NCBI GenBank assembly: GCA_026394055.1
Contig: JAPKYZ010000031.1
Coordinates: forward strand, 1 to 47,675
DNA from: Acidobacteriota bacterium
Lineage (GTDB): Bacteria; Acidobacteriota; Terriglobia; Bryobacterales; Bryobacteraceae
Direction of reading: 5' to 3'
DNA length: 47,675 nucleotides
Of this stretch, positions 34,362-44,325 are shown piece by piece. Each line of letters begins with the position of its first letter. The stretch's first letter is position 1. A program made the translations under genes and the position numbers. The notes under the pieces were generated by a model, which ran no database searches, was not told where the DNA came from, and was given only the letters and a program-made list of their open reading frames with translations.

Positions 34362-35198
34362 CTACGCCCAATTCGGAAACGGATTCAGCTTCCCCTGCCG
34401 CGCATCGGAGACGAGTTCGCCGACGCGCTTTTGGCGCTTGATCAGTTGTTCCACCATGCGTTCCAGGTGCTGGGCGTCTTCACCGGCCAGCCACGAGGGC
34501 GGAACGCCGCGCCAGGCTTGATCGAGTGCCTCAATGGGGAAGTTTTCAACCAGGGTCAGCCACGGTTCAAAGTCGGCCAAGCTCTGCACAGCGTCGTAGA
34601 CGATGTGCCGCATGTACAGGCCCTGCAGCGGGGTGTCGGGGAATGTCCAGTGAGGCCCGTTGAAGACAAAGCCGTGGTCGATCATCTGGGCGATGAAGCC
34701 TTTGCGCAACGGGTGGATGTCGTCGTGCGGGTTCCATTCTTTCAGCTGGGCACGGAAGAAGATTGCTTGGCGCGCGTCGGCGTTACCCAGCCAGCGGTCC
34801 GCCACATAGGCGCCGGTGAAATCGCTGAGGTTGTGGACGCTGGGGAGCAGCTGGTCCGGCAGAAAGTCATAGACGGCCAGGCGATCCGGGTGGCCGGGAA
34901 ATCGGGATCCGTAATGCCACCCGGGTTCCACTGCCAGCCGCTGCGTGCCCAACTGGATGTAGGCCTGCGGGTTCTCAGCCAGAAATTCTGGTGAGATTTC
35001 GACGATCTGAGCCACGGGCACCTGAACACGGAGATGCCGGAACACCGCCGTCGCCAGCCATTCGTTGATAAGAATGCGCCGGCTCTGGGGATTGTTCGCG
35101 AACTTGACGACATAGAAATAGCCGTCATCCGCTTGAAGCAGGTGCGCCTGGGCTCCGCCGCGCATTTTGCGAATAAACTGGCGGGCCTTAACGGGCAT
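34362..35198 (-). CDS. HipA-like kinase-fold protein
   Basis: 278 residues. The N-terminus (RGGAQAHLLQADDGYFYVVKFANNPQSRRILINEWLATAVFRHLRVQVP) has the ATP-binding strand-loop-strand and lysine of HipA-type kinases. The segment HNLSDFTGAYVADRWLGNADARQAIFFR resembles the catalytic D-x-W-x-x-N loop, and MIDHGFVFNG the metal-binding DHG. It fits the HipA_2-like group, usually without a separate HipB antitoxin. It may phosphorylate a host protein such as an aminoacyl-tRNA synthetase, as HipA does, but this is inference. It is divergent from a 77-residue protein. Confidence 0.8.
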   Translation of the reverse strand: MPVKARQFIRKMRGGAQAHLLQADDGYFYVVKFANNPQSRRILINEWLATAVFRHLRVQVPVAQIVEISPEFLAENPQAYIQLGTQRLAVEPGWHYGSRFPGHPDRLAVYDFLPDQLLPSVHNLSDFTGAYVADRWLGNADARQAIFFRAQLKEWNPHDDIHPLRKGFIAQMIDHGFVFNGPHWTFPDTPLQGLYMRHIVYDAVQSLADFEPWLTLVENFPIEALDQAWRGVPPSWLAGEDAQHLERMVEQLIKRQKRVGELVSDARQGKLNPFPNWA

Positions 35199-35268
35199 AA
35201 ACTGTACGGTCGCGCTAAATTAGGAAGTTGATTGAGTGTTGCAGAATTCTCTTGAGGAGTGAAAAACA

Positions 35269-35502
35269 GTGTCAGATGAAGTGAAGTCCGAGACGCCCGC
35301 CGAGGCGAAACCCACGGGAAACAAGGATGAAGTCGCCTTGGAGATGATGAAATTCATCGCCGTCACCACGGGTTATGGAAAGGGCAGTGCGGGGGCGGGA
35401 TTTGAGAAAGGCCGAACCTCCCGCACCGCGGAAGAGTACGCCGAGTCCCTCCTAGAGCTGTTTGAGCGCTGCCGAACGGTGGTTCACAAGCCCGTCAGCT
35501 AG
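35269..35502 (+). CDS. Small hypothetical protein divergent from the HipA-like gene
   Basis: 77 residues from GTG 35269, with AGGAG about ten bases upstream. The N-terminus is charged and unordered (SDEVKSETPAEAKPTGNKDE), followed by a helical part (EVALEMMKFIAVTTGYGKGSAGAGFEKGRTSRTAEEYAESLLELFERCRTVV). It could be a partner of the divergent HipA-like kinase, but I do not recognise it. Its stop overlaps the stop of the convergent next gene in the palindrome CTAG. Confidence 0.75.
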   Translation: MSDEVKSETPAEAKPTGNKDEVALEMMKFIAVTTGYGKGSAGAGFEKGRTSRTAEEYAESLLELFERCRTVVHKPVS

Positions 35503-36350
35503 CGCTTACGCCGAAAGCCCTGAGCCGCGCCGCTGGCCGTTTTGGCTGGCGGCGCGGTTGTTTTTGCTGGGGCCGACTTGGACAACGCCCGCGGACTCAC
35601 CTTGGCGGCAACTTTCTTAGCCGGCTCCGATTTCTTCACGGCCTTCGCAGGCGTCTTGCCCTTGGCGGGCGCCAACTTTACCGGAGCAGATGCTTTGGCC
35701 GCCAGTGCCTTGGACGCTGGCGCCTTGGGGGCCGCCACTTTCTGGGCGGTCTTCGAGACGACGGTCTTCGCGCCTGGTTTGGCGCCGGCTGATTTGGCCG
35801 GGGCGGCCGTCTTCAGCGCGGTTTTCGGGGCCGTCTTGGGCGCGGCGGCGGTCTTCTTGACCACGGCGGCGGTCTTGATCGGCGGCAGAGCCTTGCTCGA
35901 GACTGCGGGTTCCGGCGCCTTTGCCGGTACGGTGACCGGAGCAGCCTTCTTGACTACGGGTGCCTTGGCCGGAGGCGCGGCCTTTACCGGCTTTGATTCA
36001 GGCGGCTTGCTGGCCGCCGGGGCCACATCTTTGCTGGAACTGGCGGGAGCCGCGGCCGGACGCGCTACGGCCGGTCCACTGGGTGGCGCGGCGGGCGCGG
36101 CAGGAGGCGTGCTGACAGGCGTGGTGCGAGGAGCGCTGGAACGGGTCCGGGCGGCCTTGGCGGGGACAGCGGGCGCAGGAGGCCGGCTGGCGGGACTGGC
36201 CGCGTCTGTGGGCAGCGACAGAACGATCGGCACGTCTTCGTCATCAAACAAGTCTTCATCGTCGCCTTCGCGGCGATGCTCACTGATTTCAGCTTCGAAC
36301 TCGATGTGTTCGTCTTCGTAGTCGAAGTCGTCCCAATCAACCGGCGGCAT
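35499..36350 (-). CDS. Histone H1-like protein, acidic head and lysine-rich tail
   Basis: 283 residues. The first 42 are strongly acidic (DWDDFDYEDEHIEFEAEI, DDEDLFDDEDVP). The rest is low-complexity A/K/P with repeated AKT, KPA and VKK units, as in eukaryotic histone H1 tails and bacterial H1-like proteins (HupB or Hc1 tails). No folded domain is visible. It could bind DNA or RNA through its tail, with the acidic head regulating binding or contacting a partner. The long frame on the opposite strand is an effect of the composition. Confidence 0.8.
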   Translation of the reverse strand: MPPVDWDDFDYEDEHIEFEAEISEHRREGDDEDLFDDEDVPIVLSLPTDAASPASRPPAPAVPAKAARTRSSAPRTTPVSTPPAAPAAPPSGPAVARPAAAPASSSKDVAPAASKPPESKPVKAAPPAKAPVVKKAAPVTVPAKAPEPAVSSKALPPIKTAAVVKKTAAAPKTAPKTALKTAAPAKSAGAKPGAKTVVSKTAQKVAAPKAPASKALAAKASAPVKLAPAKGKTPAKAVKKSEPAKKVAAKVSPRALSKSAPAKTTAPPAKTASGAAQGFRRKR

Positions 36351-36392
36351 GAGTTAAGCGTGGGTCCTTCCTGCGAACGTCACGTATTTAGG

Positions 36393-37913
36393 TTAGCGGG
36401 CCGCCCGGCGGCCGGCGGCAGGAAATGTTGGCTTGCGCGCGCCGGACTTGACGGCCGGATGGCTGGTCAGCGTCTTCGAAGGGGTCTTGCGTCCGCTCAC
36501 CGCCGTCGCACGAGCAGCCGGGCGAGCCGTACGGGCCGCGACGGTCCGCGTAGGAGCCGGAGCCAGAGACACCGGAATCATCAGCACCGCACCCTCTTCC
36601 AGCGTCTGCGCGGAGCGGCCTTCATTGGCCGAAGCAATTGACTTGGGCGTCGTCCGGTAGCGCTGGGCGATGGCCGTCAGGTCTTCACCCGGCTTCACCC
36701 GGTGCAGCCGCCAGGACGCCCGCTGCAGGGCCGGGACCGTCTCAATGGCGGTGGCCACTTGATCGGCGGAGCCCTTCGGGACCTTCACTTCAAACCCGGC
36801 CGGAGCCAGGGATTTCAGCAATGCCGGGTTCAGGTCGCGGATGCCCGAGACGGGGATGTCGGCGGCGTCGGCAATCAAATCAAGATTGGTGGGCGAATCA
36901 ACCCGCAACGTGTCGTACTCGATGGCCGGATCCGGATCATCCAGTTTGATGCCGTAGTCGGCCGCGTTTTTGGTGATGATCGTCAGGGCCAGAATGATGG
37001 GAACGTAGTTGGTGGTCTCTTTGGGGATGGCATTGACGCGACGCAGCTCCCAGTAATCGGCCGACCCAATGCGTTGCACGGCGCGATCGACACAGCCGGG
37101 GCCGCAGTTGTAGGCCGCGATGGCCAGATGCCAATCGCCGAACTGCATGTAGAGATCCTTCAAGTGCCGGGCGGCGGCGCGAGTGGCGCGCTCCGGGTCC
37201 AGCCGCAGGTCAACCAAATTGGTCTGTTCCAGGCCGTATTCCTTGCCGCGAAACGCGACGAACTGCCACATGCCAGAGGCGGCCTTGTTCGAGACGGCGC
37301 GGGGCATAAATCCCGATTCGGCCTGGGCCAGGAAGATCAATTCCTGAGGCACGCCCTCTTCGGACAAAATGCGCTGGATCATCGGCCGGTACCGGTGGCT
37401 GCGGCGCCATCCGTTGATCAACGTGCCACGGCCGCGGCCGGTGGTGAAGTAGTTGATAAAGCTGAGCACCGAATCGTTGGTCTCCAGCGGCAGCTGGGAG
37501 GAGGTGGCACTGATCTGGTGCTGTACCAGGCCCTTCAGCTTCGGGTCCAAGGGGAAATTCAGCTCGCGGATTTCGTCCAGAGGGGATTTGTCGAAGGTGG
37601 AGATCGCCAGCGGGTCGCCGGAGCCCAAACGCTCAACGTCATACCGGTAGATCAGGTCCACAATCTCTTCCAGGCGGCGTTCCGCGCGTGCCCGGTTGGG
37701 GGAAGTGACCGGCGTGCTGAGCAAAATTTCGACCGCGCGGTCAAAGGCGCGCCGCGCACCTTCCTGGTCGCCTTCCTGCAGCAGCCGCTTGCCGACCGTA
37801 AGCCGGTTCTGGGCACTGGACAACAGGTCGTCGAGCTCAGTAGGGGCCACCTGGGCCATCGCCGTCGCGGCGGAGGTCAGCAACAGAAGAAAAGTGTGGC
37901 GAAAAGTGATCAC
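36393..37913 (-). CDS. Membrane-bound lytic transglycosylase, MltD-like, with LysM
   Basis: About 506 residues from GTG 37913, which puts a signal peptide first (ITFRHTFLLLLTSAATAMAQ). A helical repeat region (GKRLLQEGDQEGARRAFDRA) is followed by the SLT domain with catalytic glutamate in IFLAQAESGFMPRAVSNKAASGMWQF and IAAYNCGPGCVDRA. A C-terminal LysM domain (LHRVKPGEDLTAIAQRYRTTPKSIASANE) binds peptidoglycan. A basic tail (KTLTSHPAVKSGARKPTFPAAGRRAAR) ends the protein. It should cleave glycan strands in the periplasm. TTG 37928 is the alternative start. Confidence 0.92.
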   Translation of the reverse strand: MITFRHTFLLLLTSAATAMAQVAPTELDDLLSSAQNRLTVGKRLLQEGDQEGARRAFDRAVEILLSTPVTSPNRARAERRLEEIVDLIYRYDVERLGSGDPLAISTFDKSPLDEIRELNFPLDPKLKGLVQHQISATSSQLPLETNDSVLSFINYFTTGRGRGTLINGWRRSHRYRPMIQRILSEEGVPQELIFLAQAESGFMPRAVSNKAASGMWQFVAFRGKEYGLEQTNLVDLRLDPERATRAAARHLKDLYMQFGDWHLAIAAYNCGPGCVDRAVQRIGSADYWELRRVNAIPKETTNYVPIILALTIITKNAADYGIKLDDPDPAIEYDTLRVDSPTNLDLIADAADIPVSGIRDLNPALLKSLAPAGFEVKVPKGSADQVATAIETVPALQRASWRLHRVKPGEDLTAIAQRYRTTPKSIASANEGRSAQTLEEGAVLMIPVSLAPAPTRTVAARTARPAARATAVSGRKTPSKTLTSHPAVKSGARKPTFPAAGRRAAR

Positions 37914-39828
<1,915 letters not shown>

Positions 39829-39837
39829 GTTCCAGTG

Positions 39838-39902
39838 GCCAGGCTTTGAAACCCGGCACCCACCTAGCCCGAGGCCGCGCCAAGTGCGGGGCAAAGCCTG
39901 GC
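39838..39902. terminator. Hairpin after thiC
   Basis: GCCAGGCTTTG (39838-39848) is perfectly inverted at 39892-39902 (CAAAGCCTGGC). The loop of 43 bases holds smaller GC-rich pairs. It follows the thiC stop by 9 bases. There is no T run, so it is a terminator-like or repeat hairpin, not a classical terminator. Confidence 0.4.
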
Positions 39903-39943
39903 AAAAGGCAATAGTGGCACCGAGCATTCCGCCTGCCCGGTGG

Positions 39944-39949
39944 TAGGCT
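39944..39949 (+). promoter_or_regulatory. Candidate -10 box six bases before the FAD oxidoreductase
   Basis: TAGGCT fits TANNNT and ends six bases before TTG 39956. The six bases are AGGAGT, with the SD-like part too close to the start to be used normally. The same hexamer and spacing occur before larE. Confidence 0.5.
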
Positions 39950-39955
39950 AGGAGT

Positions 39956-41125
39956 TTGGACCCGCTATCATCGCCCTTAACGACTGATGTGATTGTGGTC
40001 GGCGCTGGTCTCAGTGGTGCCATCTGCGCCTATCACTTGGCTCAACGGGGAATCCGAGTGGTGCTGATCGATCCGCGTCCGGCTTGCCCCAAATGGTTCA
40101 AGGCGGAGAAGATTGAGCCCGCCCAGGCCGACCTTTTTCGCCACCTCGGATTGTTGGATGCCTTGCTCCCCCATTGCGCACCCATCAAATCCGTGCTCGA
40201 TTCGCGAGGGCCCCGTGTTCTGCAGGCCGTGCACTTGGAGCAGTACGGCATCGCCTACTACGACATGGTGAACGTGGTGCGCGGGATTCTGCCATCGAGT
40301 GTCGACTTCCGGCTGGATCAAGCCATTGAGGCCGAAACGACGGACGATGTGCAGACGGTGAAGTTGGCCTCCGGGGCCATCGTCACGGGCCGCCTGCTGG
40401 TGCTGGCCACGGGAGCGGGTGGCGAACTGGCCGCCAAACTGAAACTGGAGCGGGAAATGATCCGCAAAGGCCACTCGGTGGCCTTCGGCTTCGATATCGC
40501 CCCGGCCCCCAACCGGCCCTTCGACTTCGATTCGATCACTTACTATCCGGACAGTGCCGATTCCCAGTTGGGGTACTTGACGCTGTTCCGTTTTCCGGCC
40601 GTGATGCGGGCCAATCTCTTCTCATTCCGGCCGATGCTGGATGACTGGTCGCGCGCCTTCCTGAAGCAGCCCAAGGCGAAACTGCTGGAGATGATGCCGC
40701 AGTTGCCGCGGCTGATCGGCGACTTCGAGATTCCGGGCAAGCTCGAATCAGCCCGGATCGACCTTTACCGGTACATCGGGGCGCCGCGTCCGGGCCTGAT
40801 CCCTGCAGCGGATTCCGGCCAAAATGTCTGCCCCACCACGGGCAGCGGCTTGACCAAGGTCCTCACCGATTGCTTGGTCCTGTGCGAACGGATACCAGAG
40901 TGGCTCTCCACGCCCGGCATGTCGGCGGCCAAAACCGCGCAGTGGCACCAGGATCCTCGGAAAGTGGCCTCCGACCGTAAGTCTCTCGCCGGAGCCGAGT
41001 ACCAGCGCAGTTTTTCCACCGATACCAGTTGGCGCTGGCGTCTCCACCGGCAGCGCGCTTACTTCGATATGTGGCGATCGGGCGGCGCCGAAGCCCGGAT
41101 GTTTACCAAAAAGCTCACCGCCTGA
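39956..41125 (+). CDS. FAD-dependent oxidoreductase (geranylgeranyl reductase/UbiH-like)
   Basis: 389 residues from TTG 39956. The FAD Rossmann motif is DVIVVGAGLSGAICAYHLAQRGIRVVLIDPR; the second nucleotide segment is GRLLVLATGAGGELA; the third, near RPGLIPAADSGQNVCPTTGSGLTKVLTDC, matches the GD-A region of FAD monooxygenases with changed residues. These features fit the flavoprotein monooxygenase/reductase family; the substrate is unknown. The last 67 bases overlap the 3' end of the convergent methyltransferase gene. Confidence 0.83.
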   Translation: MDPLSSPLTTDVIVVGAGLSGAICAYHLAQRGIRVVLIDPRPACPKWFKAEKIEPAQADLFRHLGLLDALLPHCAPIKSVLDSRGPRVLQAVHLEQYGIAYYDMVNVVRGILPSSVDFRLDQAIEAETTDDVQTVKLASGAIVTGRLLVLATGAGGELAAKLKLEREMIRKGHSVAFGFDIAPAPNRPFDFDSITYYPDSADSQLGYLTLFRFPAVMRANLFSFRPMLDDWSRAFLKQPKAKLLEMMPQLPRLIGDFEIPGKLESARIDLYRYIGAPRPGLIPAADSGQNVCPTTGSGLTKVLTDCLVLCERIPEWLSTPGMSAAKTAQWHQDPRKVASDRKSLAGAEYQRSFSTDTSWRWRLHRQRAYFDMWRSGGAEARMFTKKLTA

Positions 41126-41844
41126 GGGCCTTCGCGCCAGTACTCAATCAGTTCCAGGTGCGGGTTGGCCGCCAGCCATTCGCGGCACGCCCGCTGCTCA
41201 CCATGGTCGGGACTGCCCTGAAAGCGGAACCAATCGTGAAAGATCAGCACCGTTCCCTGTCCCACGATGTCGGTCAAAAAGTTCAGCACGGGGACGGTGG
41301 ATTCATACAAGTCACAATCGATCATGGCCATCGCCACACGGCGCAGGCCGTGTTGAGCCTTCACCTGCGGCGTCAGCGACCGGTCGTAAAATCCCCGCAC
41401 CGTGACCACGTCGGCCAAGTTCACCCCCTGGCGCTGGATGTTGGACCGGAACCCTTCTTCGCTACATTGGTAGGCTCCCGTGCCGTAATCCACCTGCTTG
41501 TCGTCGCTTTCCGGCAAGCCCTCAAAGGAATCGAAGGCAAAGAAGCGCGGTTTCGAGTCCCGCCAGCGCGCGTATTCCGGCGTCACGTTGGTGGTCACCT
41601 GAACGTGGCGCCGCCGGTTGCCTTGAATGGCCTGATAGGCCCGCGCGAATGAGGCCCCTTCATACACCCCAAACTCCAGGTAGTCGCCCTCCACCTGATT
41701 CCAGGTGATGAAGGAGGCACCGGTGTGCACGCAGCCATGCTCGCCCACAAAGTTGCCATCTTCGGGCTCGGGTAAAATCACCAGACGCCCCAGGGCCTTT
41801 CTGAGTGGGTTGAGAATGCCCCGCAGGGCCTTTTTTAGTGACAT
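41059..41844 (-). CDS. TylF/macrocin-O-methyltransferase-like protein
   Basis: 261 residues from ATG 41844 (MSLKKALRG). The longer frame to 41883 has a poor N-terminus. The class I fold shows GDYLEFGVYEGASFARAYQAI at motif I, RFFAFDSFEGLPESDD, RVAMAMIDCDLYESTVPVLNFLTDIVGQGTVLIFHDWF and the C-terminal REWLAANPHLELIEYWREGPQAVSFLVNI, the layout of TylF/CmcI-type O-methyltransferases with metal-binding acids. Polysaccharide deacetylase and GNAT-like genes nearby suggest a role in exopolysaccharide or natural-product modification. Confidence 0.85.
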   Translation of the reverse strand: MSLKKALRGILNPLRKALGRLVILPEPEDGNFVGEHGCVHTGASFITWNQVEGDYLEFGVYEGASFARAYQAIQGNRRRHVQVTTNVTPEYARWRDSKPRFFAFDSFEGLPESDDKQVDYGTGAYQCSEEGFRSNIQRQGVNLADVVTVRGFYDRSLTPQVKAQHGLRRVAMAMIDCDLYESTVPVLNFLTDIVGQGTVLIFHDWFRFQGSPDHGEQRACREWLAANPHLELIEYWREGPQAVSFLVNIRASAPPDRHISK

Positions 41845-42047
41845 AGATCCGGAAAATCGCCCGTCCGCCGGGTGCCCCGGCACTCAATAGCGTCCATATG
41901 GCAGCCTAACATCCTATCGAAGCCCACAGGTGTTCTGCGAAATGAAGAGCCGGCCCATCAGTACTAGGGACTGCGGCGCGGGCCGATGAGGCTGAGGCTG
42001 TGCTAGCGTGTTTTGGGGAAGTTATTCCAGTGGGAAACCAAACGACA

Positions 42048-43091
42048 ATGGTCGTCTCCAAGAGAGATCGGCTGGCGCGCCTTTTGACGGGGCTGGGGAT
42101 CACCCGGGCGCTGGAGTTTGCCAGCAAGAAGCAATGCCTTCTGGTGCTGGCCTACCATCGCATCGGCGACCGGGCAACGGCCAAGTACGACTCGGCGTTG
42201 TATGAGGCCACGGCCGAAGCGTTTTCAGAACAAGTGCAACTGCTCCAGCGGCTCTACCATGTGGTTTCGCTGGCTGAGGCCACGGAACTGATCCTGCACC
42301 CGTCGCGTTTGCGCCACCGGCACGTGCTGCTCAGCTTTGACGACGGCTACCGCGACAATCACGATCTCGCGCTGCCGGTGCTGAAGGCTCACGGGGCCTC
42401 GGCGGTGTTCTTTCTGCCCACGTCGTTCATCGGTACCAACCGCATTCCCTGGTGGGATCAACTGGCCGACTTGGTGCTGCGATCGACCCGGGAAGTCATC
42501 CACCTGCAGTATCCAGAGCGCCTCACGTTTTACCTGCCCGGCAATCAGCGCCGCGTCATCCGCTCTTTAATCGGGGTCTACAAGTCTGAGGCGATGGAAG
42601 ATCCGGCGCGGTTCTGGGCGGATGTCGCCAACGCCACCGGGGTTGAACATCGCGAGACCGTCGAGGAGCGTCAGTTTATGACCTGGGACGAGGCGCGCCA
42701 CATGGTGAAGTCTGGCATGGACATCGGCTCCCACACTCACAGCCACGAACTGCTAGCCAAACAGACGCGGGAGCAACAGATGTGGGAGTGTCTGGAGTCC
42801 AAACGCATCATCCATCAGGAACTTGGATTGCAGGTTGACTCCATGGCCTACCCGGTGGGAGTGGCGAGTTGCTTTAACCAGGTTTCGGTGGAATGCCTCC
42901 AGCAGACTGGATACCGTACCGCGTTCTCCTACGTGGGCGGGGCCAACTTGCCGGAGAAAATCCGGCCCTATAGCGTCCAGCGGCTGGCCGTCGACCACAT
43001 GCACGTGGACCAGTTCCGCCTTCGCAAGGCTATTTTCGCGATGGGTCTCCAGCCGGAGAAGTCGCAGTTCGGCGGTGTGAGTGCCGGTTGA
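42048..43091 (+). CDS. Polysaccharide deacetylase (NodB domain)
   Basis: 347 residues from ATG 42048. GTG 42030 and GTG 42000 are in-frame alternatives. The NodB domain has the metal and catalytic motif LLSFDDGYRDNHDLALPVLKAHGASAVFFLP, the second motif MTWDEARHMVKSGMDIGSHTHSHELL, and AYPVG near the end of the core. It should remove N- or O-acetyl groups from a polysaccharide, in or outside the envelope; no signal peptide is visible. The stop overlaps the start of the next gene, so they are coupled. Confidence 0.88.
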   Translation: MVVSKRDRLARLLTGLGITRALEFASKKQCLLVLAYHRIGDRATAKYDSALYEATAEAFSEQVQLLQRLYHVVSLAEATELILHPSRLRHRHVLLSFDDGYRDNHDLALPVLKAHGASAVFFLPTSFIGTNRIPWWDQLADLVLRSTREVIHLQYPERLTFYLPGNQRRVIRSLIGVYKSEAMEDPARFWADVANATGVEHRETVEERQFMTWDEARHMVKSGMDIGSHTHSHELLAKQTREQQMWECLESKRIIHQELGLQVDSMAYPVGVASCFNQVSVECLQQTGYRTAFSYVGGANLPEKIRPYSVQRLAVDHMHVDQFRLRKAIFAMGLQPEKSQFGGVSAG

Positions 43092-44202
43092 TCGGGTGGC
43101 CGTGCGCACCCACAGCTGGACCGAGTGGCCGCGGCTGGCCAGTCTCTGGCAGTCGCTGGCAGAGGCCGATACGGCCGGTAGCTACTTTCTGACGGCCCCT
43201 TGGATCGAGTGCTGGCTGGAGATTTTCGGTCCTTCGCTTCAGCCCGCGATCTTGACGTTTGACGGCCCGGCGGGGGAGGCTGCGGGGGCCGCCCTGCTGG
43301 TGGCCCGGCCCAGTGGACCGATGGGGTTGGGTATCGCCACTTGGCATCTGGGCGCGGCCGGGGAAAATGTGGACGACGAGGTGGTGAGCGAGTATTCGGG
43401 TTTGCTTTGCCGCCCCGGCATGGAACGAGCCGTCGCGGAGGCCTTTGCGGCCCATCTTAAGGGCGGCCCTTGGGACCAGCTGGCGGCCCGCTGTCTGCGC
43501 GAGGCGGATTCCACCGCCGCCCTGCGGCAAGCGGATCTGGGCAACGTCGTGATCGAGGTCAAGGACGAGCAGGACTACTTTGTCGATCTCCGCGGCATCG
43601 ATTCGATCGACGGCTACCTCCAGCAACTCTCGCGCAACACGCGGGACCAGATCCGCCGCAGCACCCGGCTCTACCAAGCCCAGGCCCCGCTGTCGGTCTC
43701 GGCGGCGGGCACCGTCGAGCAGGCACTCGGTTACCTTGATCAACTGGCAGCCCTCCATCAGGCCACTTGGGCCGGGCGCGGCGAGCCGGGTGCTTTCGCT
43801 TCCGCCAAATTCACCGCCTTCCACCGCCGCCTGATCGAGCGCACCTTCGACACACACGGCGTACAACTACTGCGCGTCACCTGCGGCGATCAGGTAGTGG
43901 CGGTGCTCTACAATTTCCTCTACCAGGGCCGCGCCCTGTTCTACCAGAGCGGCCTGGCTTACGAGGCGGACAACCGGATCAAACCCGGCCTGGTGGCCCA
44001 TACTCTAGCTGCCGATTACTGCCGCCAGCAGGGCCTGGTGGAGTATGACTTTCTGGCGGGCGACAGCCAGTACAAGCGCTCGCTTTCAACCGGGCAACGC
44101 ATGCAGTTCTCCGTCTTGGCGCGCCGCCAGAACCTCAAACAGGCGGTGCGCGATTGGGTCCGGAAGCTGCGGCACAAGCTGCGCGCCCCCAAAGCCGCTT
44201 GA
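43081..44202 (+). CDS. GNAT-fold acetyltransferase, CelD/BcsL (Acetyltransf_6) type
   Basis: 373 residues from GTG 43081, overlapping the deacetylase end by 11 bases. The sequence has the double-GNAT layout: an N-terminal half with TAPWIECWLEIFGPSL, and a C-terminal half with QLSRNTRDQIRRSTRLYQAQ, LLRVTCGDQVVAVLYNFLYQGRALFYQSGLAYEADNRIKPGLVAHTLAADYCRQQGLVEYDFLAGDSQYKRSLSTG. The LYEF/GDSQYKR ending is typical of CelD/BcsL proteins in polysaccharide export loci. It may acetylate or aminoacylate a polysaccharide modified by the neighbouring deacetylase. Confidence 0.85.
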   Translation: MPVDRVAVRTHSWTEWPRLASLWQSLAEADTAGSYFLTAPWIECWLEIFGPSLQPAILTFDGPAGEAAGAALLVARPSGPMGLGIATWHLGAAGENVDDEVVSEYSGLLCRPGMERAVAEAFAAHLKGGPWDQLAARCLREADSTAALRQADLGNVVIEVKDEQDYFVDLRGIDSIDGYLQQLSRNTRDQIRRSTRLYQAQAPLSVSAAGTVEQALGYLDQLAALHQATWAGRGEPGAFASAKFTAFHRRLIERTFDTHGVQLLRVTCGDQVVAVLYNFLYQGRALFYQSGLAYEADNRIKPGLVAHTLAADYCRQQGLVEYDFLAGDSQYKRSLSTGQRMQFSVLARRQNLKQAVRDWVRKLRHKLRAPKAA

Positions 44203-44313
44203 AGCCTTCCGGCGCGGCGTTGCCATCCTCCCGCGCACGGCTTTCCCCCGGCAGCCGGGACCAACGCCAGACCCTTTGGGATGTGACCGGCGCGGTCCGT
44301 GCTCACTCCGGTG

Positions 44314-44319
44314 TAGGCT
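44314..44319 (+). promoter_or_regulatory. Candidate -10 box six bases before larE
   Basis: TAGGCT ends six bases before ATG 44326. The six bases are GGAGTG. Hexamer and spacing are the same as for the FAD oxidoreductase gene. Confidence 0.5.
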
Positions 44320-44325
44320 GGAGTG

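Noticed and set aside
35542..36321. 259-codon plus-strand ORF
   Set aside because: Mirror of the lysine/alanine/proline-rich gene; composed of A, G, T and F as expected from the reverse strand.
41550..41575. tRNA T-loop-like GGTTTCGAGTCCC
   Set aside because: Lies in the coding frame of the TylF-like methyltransferase, with no cloverleaf around it.
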